Made by a program: the position numbers and the translations under genes. A DNA stretch of 45,305 nucleotides from Verrucomicrobiia bacterium (GTDB taxonomy: Bacteria > Verrucomicrobiota > Verrucomicrobiia > Limisphaerales > UBA11358). The notes under the pieces were generated by a model. It saw only the letters and a program-made list of their open reading frames with translations, had not been told where the DNA came from and searched no databases. The stretch covers positions 1 to 45,305 of the forward strand of contig JANWKE010000187.1 of NCBI GenBank assembly GCA_025451535.1, in the 5' to 3' direction. Shown here piece after piece: positions 32,138-39,741 of this stretch (positions are counted from its first letter, which is position 1; each line of letters starts with the position of its first letter).

Positions 32138-34864
32138 TCAATTTGCCGATTCGGGGGTTGGGCCGGGTTCTATCGGTGTCAGTGTCACCGGGCCCAGTAG
32201 ACCGGAATCGGTCAATGGCCAGTTGGAGGCATCGAACGGACGGTAGTCGACGTTTACAAAATTGATGTCGTTAAAGTATTTCCAGCGCACATGATGCCGG
32301 TCCAGGTCACGGATGCGGTTGGCTGACACATTCGTGGCTTCAACCTCGAGTTTATTGTCCTTCGGTTTTAAATTGTCCACGACGACGCGGAAGGGCGGTG
32401 TGATGAACGTGCCGTAATCCCTGCCATTCAACTTTACTCGCGCGCTCTGGCAGACTGAACCCAAATCAAGCAAGTATGTCTCGTTACCACCCGATGGTGC
32501 GTCGAATGTAAGCGAGTAATCCGCCGAACCGGCAAAGGCCTGCGTGTTGGTGTCCGGGAACGTCGTCCACGAGGCGAGTTTCGTCGTTCGGTAATCCGCC
32601 GGCAATGTCGGTCCTCCTTGGACGAATTTCACTGACCATTCGCCGGTGATTTCCACCGGCTGGCCGTTGGTCCGCCGGTAAGTCCATGCCGGGCCTTCGA
32701 CTTTTTTACTGGCGAAGGCGCGAAGAATTACGGATTCCCCGGCGGCGAGTTGCAGGTGAACTTCCATTGAGTTTGCGGCGTTCTGCCGAGACGCCGCTAC
32801 GCCGGAATGGCCGGTCATCGGGTCAAGGATGATGACGGACCTGGCGGCGCGGCCGAGCGTTATCCAGCCGTCAAAATTAGTTTCGCCGCGATTGGCGATG
32901 AAATAATTCCAGCCGTCGTCAAATGAGCGGCGGATAAATGACAGTCCCGAATAAACCATCGTTTCGCCGAAGGGAAACCACAATTCATTGTCGCATTCAA
33001 TTTGCCCCAAGCCCAACTTGGCGGTTTGATTTATTCCGCGAACAAGCCTCGTTTTAATCTTGAATGACAGTTTGGATTTCAAATTTGCGAATGCGGCGCG
33101 TTGATTTTCCAGATTATTCAGACCTGAAACATCCGTCGGTAATTCGTTGTAAAAAATTACCGTCGCGCCTTTTTCCGCCAGCGCGAGCAGTTGTTTAAAC
33201 GTCTCCAACGGCATATATTTGCATTCCGGCACAACGACGACCTGGTAATCGCCGCCGGGCATCCGGATTTTTCCGTTCGCAACTTTTGCTTTCAGTAATT
33301 GCGCATCGGAAATGTAGTCGAAGGCGTAGCCGTGGTTCAGCAGTTCGTGCGCCGTTTTGCCGATGGGCTGGTCTTCAAACCAATCCGTCTGGCTGACGCT
33401 CATCGGCTGCAACCGACCCGACGGATTACTCCAGAAATCGGCGATCGGCCAGTAGAGCAGAACGTCGTTGTCCGGCTTGCCCGATTGGAGAACGGACTGG
33501 CAGCGGGCGACATAGGTATTGAGTGCCGGCACGTCATGCCAGATGGAATTGCGCGGGTTCATTTCCGTGGCGGCATAGAAAACCCAGCCCGGCCACGGCG
33601 CCGACTCCGGCGAATAACAACAGCCGTGGTAATAAATATGATTTACGCCGGAGAGGAACATATCGTCGGCGAGATATTTAAGTCCGGCGAGCGTTTCGGT
33701 GAAATGTTCCGCCAGCCAGGTGCCGGTCTCGGCGCCAGTCAGTTGGCGGCCCTGGGTGTGCGTGGCGGAGGACGCGAATTTGGATATCAAGATGCTGCGA
33801 TCGTTGTGGAACATTTCGGTTTCGGGAATATCGGCGTCGCCGTACAGATCGAGCCAGTTGCCGGGTGTGCCGTGCGCCTGGTAAATGGTCTGAAAGCCGT
33901 GCCGGTGCGACCAGTCTATCCAGATGGGTTCCGATTGCTCCGCCATAATGTCCGACACCGTGCGGCGGTAGTCGTATTTCACGCGTGCAGCGCGGTCGTC
34001 CTGTTCGTTGCTGAAGAGCGCGGGCAATTCGGACTGCAATTTGTAGCCACGAAGCTTTTCAAACTGTGCGAGAAAATCCGGCGACCAATCGGTGCGATAT
34101 TCGTAGGAATCCTGAAAAACCGCCTGGGGTTTGGAGCCGTAGTAATCGGCAAAGGCCTGGTCGAACCAGCGCAGCCAGTCGCGCATCGCCTCCGGGTAAA
34201 GCGGATTCAGCATCCAGCCGGCTCCGCCGGGCGCGGCGCGCTTGACTTTTTGGCCGGACGGCCGTTGTGAAATGGCATAAACCGTCCAGGTTCCGGCGGG
34301 TGCAATCCAATTTACTTCGCCCTCGTCGGAAATTGTACGCGTCAGATCAACGGACTGGCCATCTGTTGAATATGCCATCAGTGCCTGGGTTGAAACGCGG
34401 TTGAATTTTTCCTCCAGTTTTCCGCCGCCGGCTACACTCAAGGTTTTTACCACGACGCTGGCGTTGGCATCCTGGTTACTCACGGTTGGCCCGCCGAAAC
34501 ACCAGCCCGTGCCGAGGGTCATGTCCATGCCCAGACCCAACCGGCGTGTTTCCCCGGCTGTATCGTTCATCATTTGCATCCACTCCGGGCCGAGGTATGG
34601 CAGGTAGTGGGATTCCCAGCCTTTCGCGCCGTAGATGGGTGTGACTTGAACGCCGCCCAGGCCGGCCTGCTGGAACAGCTTCAATTGGCGCGTGATGTTC
34701 GTCGGGTCCACTGCGCTGCCGGGCCACCACCACCAGACCCAGGGCCGGCTTTGGGAAGTGATCGCCGGCCAGGAGAGTTCGTCGGCGTGGCTCGAAATAG
34801 TGGTTTCAACGAGAAGCATTCCGCACAGGGCGGACAAAAAACCCAATCTCTCGGTGAGGTTCAT
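32138..34864 (-). CDS. GH106 alpha-L-rhamnosidase
   Basis: This is a 908-residue secreted enzyme: signal peptide MNLTERLGFLSALCGMLLVE, then the hallmark GH106 opening RPWVWWWWPGSAVDPTNITR (residues 40-60) and GLGGVQVTPIYGAKGWE. Other family features are LGMDMTLGTGWCFGGPTVS, QAVFQDSYEYRTDWSPDF, TGAETGTWLAEHFTETLAG (probable catalytic-region Glu), FLSGVNHIYYHGCCYSPE and a late beta-sandwich (YLLDLGSVCQSARVKLNGRD). GH106 enzymes are inverting, calcium-dependent rhamnosidases that act on RG-I/RG-II side chains and flavonoid glycosides. It fits with RhaT and the mutarotase in this window. It is probably co-transcribed with the gene upstream (34989-37184; 124-base gap). Confidence 0.9.
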   Translation of the reverse strand: MNLTERLGFLSALCGMLLVETTISSHADELSWPAITSQSRPWVWWWWPGSAVDPTNITRQLKLFQQAGLGGVQVTPIYGAKGWESHYLPYLGPEWMQMMNDTAGETRRLGLGMDMTLGTGWCFGGPTVSNQDANASVVVKTLSVAGGGKLEEKFNRVSTQALMAYSTDGQSVDLTRTISDEGEVNWIAPAGTWTVYAISQRPSGQKVKRAAPGGAGWMLNPLYPEAMRDWLRWFDQAFADYYGSKPQAVFQDSYEYRTDWSPDFLAQFEKLRGYKLQSELPALFSNEQDDRAARVKYDYRRTVSDIMAEQSEPIWIDWSHRHGFQTIYQAHGTPGNWLDLYGDADIPETEMFHNDRSILISKFASSATHTQGRQLTGAETGTWLAEHFTETLAGLKYLADDMFLSGVNHIYYHGCCYSPESAPWPGWVFYAATEMNPRNSIWHDVPALNTYVARCQSVLQSGKPDNDVLLYWPIADFWSNPSGRLQPMSVSQTDWFEDQPIGKTAHELLNHGYAFDYISDAQLLKAKVANGKIRMPGGDYQVVVVPECKYMPLETFKQLLALAEKGATVIFYNELPTDVSGLNNLENQRAAFANLKSKLSFKIKTRLVRGINQTAKLGLGQIECDNELWFPFGETMVYSGLSFIRRSFDDGWNYFIANRGETNFDGWITLGRAARSVIILDPMTGHSGVAASRQNAANSMEVHLQLAAGESVILRAFASKKVEGPAWTYRRTNGQPVEITGEWSVKFVQGGPTLPADYRTTKLASWTTFPDTNTQAFAGSADYSLTFDAPSGGNETYLLDLGSVCQSARVKLNGRDYGTFITPPFRVVVDNLKPKDNKLEVEATNVSANRIRDLDRHHVRWKYFNDINFVNVDYRPFDASNWPLTDSGLLGPVTLTPIEPGPTPESAN

Positions 34865-34988
34865 TTGGTGATTAGCGGTAATTTGTCAACCAAGGTCAAG
34901 TACAGCGGCTGATGATAAATTGGTGATAGGCCGGATAAAAACACGGTTGCGGAAAAGAGCCCGGAGGGCAGGCTGAAACCGGTGTTGG

Positions 34989-37184
34989 TCAACGGATCCA
35001 GGCCGGGGGCAGGTAATCCGGGCCGACGATGCCTTCCACAGACGCTTCGGAATCCTGATACAACTGCCGCATGAGTGGCATGGGGTTACCCAATGAAGGC
35101 TTCCGCTCGAGTTCATTCACAGGCACATCGTAGCAACTGAATTTTTGGCCGGCGTCGTATTGGAACAGCAGCTGCGAATGGACTTTCACCGTGTCGTAAG
35201 CTTGCGCCAGATACTTCATCTGTTCGGGATCGGTCGTCAGCATCGCGGCCTGGTAACGGAGGTAGCGGTAACGCCAGAGACTTTCGTTGAGCGCGCCATT
35301 GACGATCGCGAATTGCTTGAGCCACGTGAAGCGTGTGGTCAATTCACCGGCCTGGGCCGGCGTCAGGTAGGGTTTGGCCAGGGCCAATTGCCGGAACATT
35401 TCGTCAATCTCGTCCAGGCATTCTTTGTTTTGGGTGACGACCTGCTGAATGTTTTCCCGCGTAGGTTCGAGATACGGTGCATATTCAGGCAGAAAGTAGC
35501 GGTTGGTGTATTTCAGCAGGGTTTCCCGGCGCTGAATGCTGTCGGGAAATCCCGAATTGGTGTCGGTCCCCATGCCGAGCGGCGAGAACGCCTTGTTGAT
35601 CACGTCTTCGGAGAGACCGAGGGCCTTGATGATGAAGGGGGCGGCTCTCTCTCCGTAGATGGGCACCGCCCAATCCGCCCAGATACGGTTCACGCTGGCG
35701 TCCGCCTGCCAGGAGAGCTGGCGCCAGGTGTACAGGTTGATGCTGTTCAAAATGTCGTTCAGAACGGAATAATTGGATTGCTCGGTGCCTCCGGGGAAAA
35801 CCGCCACGCCGCCGTCCGGGCCCACGCGCGCGCAACTTTCCGTCATCGTCCGGGCAAGGTAATCCACATCCGCGTCGGGGAAATAAAAACGTCCGGTGGT
35901 CTGGCCGGTAATCTGATACTCGGCAATTTCCGGATGCGGGTGCGCGTGACCCAGAAGCTCTGAAAACGGCGGGTCGGGCTGACAATCGGAATCATAGACT
36001 TTCGTTTGGAGCATGATCTCCGGGGGCAATTCATGAATCACCCGCTCCCAAACGTTCGTTTCCTCGCCGCTGAAACCGCCGTTCCCCGGAGCGTGGACCC
36101 ATTCGTCACCATACCAATGCGGTACCCCCGACGACCACGTGCGCACGATCATCTTTTTCCCCAAGGCGGCCAGAACGTCGTGATAGTGTTTAACGCACTC
36201 CTGAAGCTCGTTGGGAAACCGGTTCAGACCGTCCTTCACGCAACGGTCATCCTGGCAATAAAGACCGTAGTGGTCCCAAAACGTGATGCACAGGCCGTCC
36301 CCATGCATTTTCCCGGCGAATTCCTTCACATAGGCGTCAATAACTTTCCAGGTCATCGGGTCGGACGGGCATAGCGTGGCCTTTTCCCAGGAGTGTAAAG
36401 CCGGCGTGCCCTGCGCCGAGGGATACGCCTTCAGGACTGCCTGATAAAGAATAGGGGACCAGAGATGAAAGTCATTGCCGTACAAAATGGGATAGTAGGA
36501 TACGTCGGCGTCGTGGCATTCCCTGGCGAATTCTGCGGCGTTCTGTTCAACGCGCTCGCTTTGCCAGTCCAGTTGTTGCTGGTCGTCTTTGCTCAATCCG
36601 GCGTAAACCTCCGGCAACGTATCTTTGAAAGTGACCGGATTCGCGTCCGCCTGTTTTCCGATGATAATATTGACACCCATGGTGGCCACATATTCCGCCA
36701 ACGATTCATGGCCGTTGTAGGCTGCGGCTCGGACGGCAAACGTCGGATCACGCACGTACGTGCCGGATCCCCGATTTTTCCACAGGTTCACATCCCCGGC
36801 CGCAAAGAGCAGCGAACGAGGTCGGGCGCCATAAACCAGCGCCCCACCGGTTTTGAAAATAACGGCATAACCATCATGCTTGATTTTTTTGGGCGTCGAA
36901 CCCAGCAGTGCCGCCTCCGCCGGTGGGGCTGAGTCCGTCAGCACAATTTGACCCGGAGCGGGTGCGCCGGGCTCCGGGACGGATTGAATGGCAGCGTCCG
37001 GCAGCGCGAGCTTTTGCGCGAGGATCCGGGCCGCCGAGTGAATCGCCGGAGGGCAGGAAGCCGGGATGACGATCTCTTTATAACCAGCCGCGGCGGTTGT
37101 TCCTGAGACAATCAGAAACGCCAACAGCAGGCATAAACACGACATGGTGGTGGTCACAAACAATGGTCTAACCCGTGAATCCAC
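34989..37184 (-). CDS. GH20/GH67/GH115-superfamily-like secreted protein, possible glycosidase
   Basis: This is a 731-residue secreted protein. ATG 37184 gives a signal peptide with a basic N-region (MDSRVRPLFVTTTMSCLCLL); a start at 37145 would lack positive charge. The N-terminal domain (about residues 35-140) has the alpha/beta pattern found before alpha-glucuronidase and hexosaminidase barrels: IVIPASCPPAIHSAARILAQ, KIKHDGYAVIFKTGGALVYG and RPRSLLFAAGDV. A probable TIM barrel follows (MHGDGLCITFWDHYGLYCQD, KKMIVRTWSSGVPHWYGDEW, PEIAEYQITGQTTGRFYFPD), then a helical C-terminal domain. The closest family I can suggest is GH67 or an uncharacterised relative. The expected GH67 catalytic pattern was not recognised, so the activity is open. 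It lies directly upstream of GH106 on the same strand, which hints at removal of an acidic or capping sugar from RG side chains. Confidence 0.6.
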   Translation of the reverse strand: MDSRVRPLFVTTTMSCLCLLLAFLIVSGTTAAAGYKEIVIPASCPPAIHSAARILAQKLALPDAAIQSVPEPGAPAPGQIVLTDSAPPAEAALLGSTPKKIKHDGYAVIFKTGGALVYGARPRSLLFAAGDVNLWKNRGSGTYVRDPTFAVRAAAYNGHESLAEYVATMGVNIIIGKQADANPVTFKDTLPEVYAGLSKDDQQQLDWQSERVEQNAAEFARECHDADVSYYPILYGNDFHLWSPILYQAVLKAYPSAQGTPALHSWEKATLCPSDPMTWKVIDAYVKEFAGKMHGDGLCITFWDHYGLYCQDDRCVKDGLNRFPNELQECVKHYHDVLAALGKKMIVRTWSSGVPHWYGDEWVHAPGNGGFSGEETNVWERVIHELPPEIMLQTKVYDSDCQPDPPFSELLGHAHPHPEIAEYQITGQTTGRFYFPDADVDYLARTMTESCARVGPDGGVAVFPGGTEQSNYSVLNDILNSINLYTWRQLSWQADASVNRIWADWAVPIYGERAAPFIIKALGLSEDVINKAFSPLGMGTDTNSGFPDSIQRRETLLKYTNRYFLPEYAPYLEPTRENIQQVVTQNKECLDEIDEMFRQLALAKPYLTPAQAGELTTRFTWLKQFAIVNGALNESLWRYRYLRYQAAMLTTDPEQMKYLAQAYDTVKVHSQLLFQYDAGQKFSCYDVPVNELERKPSLGNPMPLMRQLYQDSEASVEGIVGPDYLPPAWIR

Positions 37185-37653
37185 AGCAGACTAAATCAGG
37201 CAGGAAAATAGACGGACAACCGCGCGATGGCAAACGTTTTGATGCCGTTCCTGTCGTCTGGGGCGCAACCCGGCATCAATCCTTGCTTTGTGTGATCCGC
37301 CGTGACCGGGCTGCCGGCACCGATTGCGAAGATCCCGATCCCGGCCGGACCATGCGAAGGTGAGTTGTCTGGATGTTCCGCCTTGTTTCAGGCAAGATGC
37401 CATTAAATGATATTTCCCCGTGTCCCACTAAAAACCTTAAAATAATACCATTTAATAATAAAATAAAATCGATGGTCGGGCGGTTTGTCTCGGATTTTAT
37501 GCGCAAATATGGACTTTTTAAGATCCGGACGTTTGCTTTGGGGAAGTCGTAAAACCATAAATAAAATGCGTGAACCCTCAATGACATGGCAGTTTTCAGT
37601 TAGTAGGGTACAATCACGTTTAAACCACTCGAAACATCCAAACCACTCAGTCT
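37185..37653. other. Divergent promoter region between the GH67-like and LamG genes
   Basis: This 469-base stretch contains no supported gene. On the minus side, GCAAACGTTTT (37230-37240) is a candidate operator near the GH67-like start. An AT-rich tract lies around 37425-37475. On the plus side, a TACAAT hexamer (37609-37614) 40 bases before the LamG ATG is a plausible -10 element, although its -35 is poor. It is followed by the palindrome GTTTAAAC (37618-37625) and a direct repeat AAACCACTC at 37622-37630 and 37640-37648. Confidence 0.5.
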
Positions 37654-39693
37654 ATGAAAACAGACTTCGCACCCTTGTTGACGATGATTGTAGTCGCTTG
37701 CGCCACGGTCCTCCCGCTCCCGTACGTGCAAGAAGCCATGGCGGCCCCTTCGGTTGTTGGCCTCTGGCGGTTCAACGAAGGCAGTGGCACCACCGCCTCC
37801 GATTCGTCGGGACTGGGAAACGCCGGGACATTGACCGGCGAGAATGGAAATGATCCAGCCTGGGTCGCGGGCCAAGCCGGCTTTGGCGGTGCCTTGAGTT
37901 TTACAAACAATGGCAACGACCATGCCTATGTGAACATACCGGGCGCCAGCTCGCTGATGGTCGGCCAAACGGCGACCAACGCGTGGAGCTTTACGTGTTG
38001 GGCGTTTGAAGATTCAAATGGCACCGGCAATTTCGTTTCCACTTATGGGCGGATGCTGACGATGGATGATGGATTAATATTCCAATTGGAATCCGGGGCG
38101 GTGGGGGATTCGGAATTGTATACCTGGAGCGCGCTGAACGCATCATGGCAGATTCCCTGGGGTATCGGCTCCAGCGTCGCCCCGCTCCTGGATCAATGGG
38201 TGCATTGGGCGGTGGTTTATGATGGCACCAACATTACCATCTACCGCAACGGCAATCAGGGTGTCAACGGCGGGGTAGCTTCCAGTCCCGTGACGGCGTC
38301 ACTGGGGCTTCCCAATTACACGGGAGCCATTTTAATTGGTTCGGAACTGGATGGAGGGCCGGCTCTCGCCAATTGGAACGGAATGCTGGACGATGTGGCC
38401 GTATTTGACGGCGCCTTGACGCAATCCCAAGTCGACACCGTGATGACGGGTGATTTTTCCTCGTTCATCGGCGGCCCGGTTAATTTCGTCAGTGGGCCAC
38501 AGAGCCAGACCGTGTTGCAAGGTTCCAGCGTCACTTTAAGTGTCGGTGTCGCCGGACAGGCGCCCTTTCAATATCAATGGTATTTTAACGGGACCAACAA
38601 ACTGTCGAGTGTCAGCAATCCGACGGCCACAAACGCGGCATTAGTCCTGTCCAATATTCAGTTGAACCAGACGGGGACTTATTCGGTGGTGGTCAGCAAT
38701 TCCGTGGGCAGCGCAACGAACGCGCCGGTGACACTCACCGTATTCCGCTATCAACCCTTGGTCGGGCTTTGGCGATTTAATCAAGGCAACGGAACCAATG
38801 TCCCCGATTCATCCGGCTTGGGGAACAATGGGTTTCTCACAGGTGAAAATGGCGATGTCCCGGCATGGACAGCAGGCCAGGCGGGCTTTGGTGACTCTCT
38901 CTATTTCACCAATAACGGCACGGACCATGCCTTTGTCGTTATTCCCAGCAGCGGTACATTGCTGATCGGCCAGACGGCCAGCAGTCCCTGGACCATCACC
39001 GCCTGGGCTTATGAGAAATCCGACGGCACGGGCAATTTTGTAGCGAGCTATGGACGGTTCATGGTCATTGACGATGGCACGGCATTCCAATTGGAGTCAG
39101 GAGCAGCCAATGACGACGAAATTTACACTTGGGCCCGCGCCAATGGTGCGTGGCAGCTTGGCTGGGGCATCGGTTCCAGCGTCGCTCCGCTTCTGGATCA
39201 ATGGGTGCATTGGGCGGTGGTTTATGATGGAACCAATATTACCGTTTACCGGAATGGAAACCAGGGACCCAACGGCGGCGTTGCCTCCCTGATTGCGAAT
39301 GCCCCGCTGGGCGGATACATCGGATTCCAGGACGGAATCCTGATTGGTACTGAGCTGGCACAGGACGGTACTCGCACCTGGAACGGCATGCTGGACGATG
39401 AGGCAGTATTCAACGTCGCATTGTCGCAAGCCCAGATTCAAACTGTCATGGCCGGCAATTTCAGCGCCTTCATCACGCAGCCTCCGCCCCAATTGTCCAT
39501 CAGCAGCGGGGCGGGGAACGTTGTCCTGAGTTGGCCCGAGGTGCAGGCTGCTTACCAGCTTCAGTCCACGCCCAGCCTGGCGCCGTCCGCGTGGACCAGC
39601 GTTACCAACTTGCCGGTGCAAAATGGGAGCGCGCAGACTGTGACGCTGCCAGTGGGTTCAGGAACGCGGTTCTTCCGTTTACTCGGACAATAA
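37654..39693 (+). CDS. Double LamG-domain secreted protein with Ig-like linker
   Basis: This is a 679-residue protein with a signal peptide ending near VQEAMAA. Two concanavalin-A-like/LamG domains (about 30-270 and 365-600) share almost the same blocks: VVGLWRFNEGSGTTASDSSG versus LVGLWRFNQGNGTNVPDSSG, and WGIGSSVAPLLDQWVHWAVV in both, followed by YDGTNIT.YRNGNQG. They flank an Ig-like domain (PQSQTVLQGSSVTLSVGVAG, ending TYSVVVSNSVGSATNAPVTL). The C-terminus (about 610-679) is a short module ending GSGTRFFRLLGQ, like those of the autotransporter-repeat and PL4 proteins. No catalytic motif is seen, so it probably binds carbohydrate at or outside the cell surface. It is followed by a strong hairpin. 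Confidence 0.9.
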   Translation: MKTDFAPLLTMIVVACATVLPLPYVQEAMAAPSVVGLWRFNEGSGTTASDSSGLGNAGTLTGENGNDPAWVAGQAGFGGALSFTNNGNDHAYVNIPGASSLMVGQTATNAWSFTCWAFEDSNGTGNFVSTYGRMLTMDDGLIFQLESGAVGDSELYTWSALNASWQIPWGIGSSVAPLLDQWVHWAVVYDGTNITIYRNGNQGVNGGVASSPVTASLGLPNYTGAILIGSELDGGPALANWNGMLDDVAVFDGALTQSQVDTVMTGDFSSFIGGPVNFVSGPQSQTVLQGSSVTLSVGVAGQAPFQYQWYFNGTNKLSSVSNPTATNAALVLSNIQLNQTGTYSVVVSNSVGSATNAPVTLTVFRYQPLVGLWRFNQGNGTNVPDSSGLGNNGFLTGENGDVPAWTAGQAGFGDSLYFTNNGTDHAFVVIPSSGTLLIGQTASSPWTITAWAYEKSDGTGNFVASYGRFMVIDDGTAFQLESGAANDDEIYTWARANGAWQLGWGIGSSVAPLLDQWVHWAVVYDGTNITVYRNGNQGPNGGVASLIANAPLGGYIGFQDGILIGTELAQDGTRTWNGMLDDEAVFNVALSQAQIQTVMAGNFSAFITQPPPQLSISSGAGNVVLSWPEVQAAYQLQSTPSLAPSAWTSVTNLPVQNGSAQTVTLPVGSGTRFFRLLGQ

Positions 39694-39704
39694 TGTTTTT
39701 GAAG

Positions 39705-39736
39705 AACGGGGGGGCGATTCAATTCGCCCCCCGTTT
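39705..39736 (+). terminator. Strong GC hairpin after the LamG gene
   Basis: An arm AACGGGGGGGCGA pairs with TCGCCCCCCGTT (one bulged G), 11 bases after the LamG stop. Only a short T-run follows (GTTTAAAC), so it is a probable but imperfect intrinsic terminator. It ends just before the GTG/ATG starts of the next gene. Confidence 0.6.
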
Positions 39737-39741
39737 AAACA

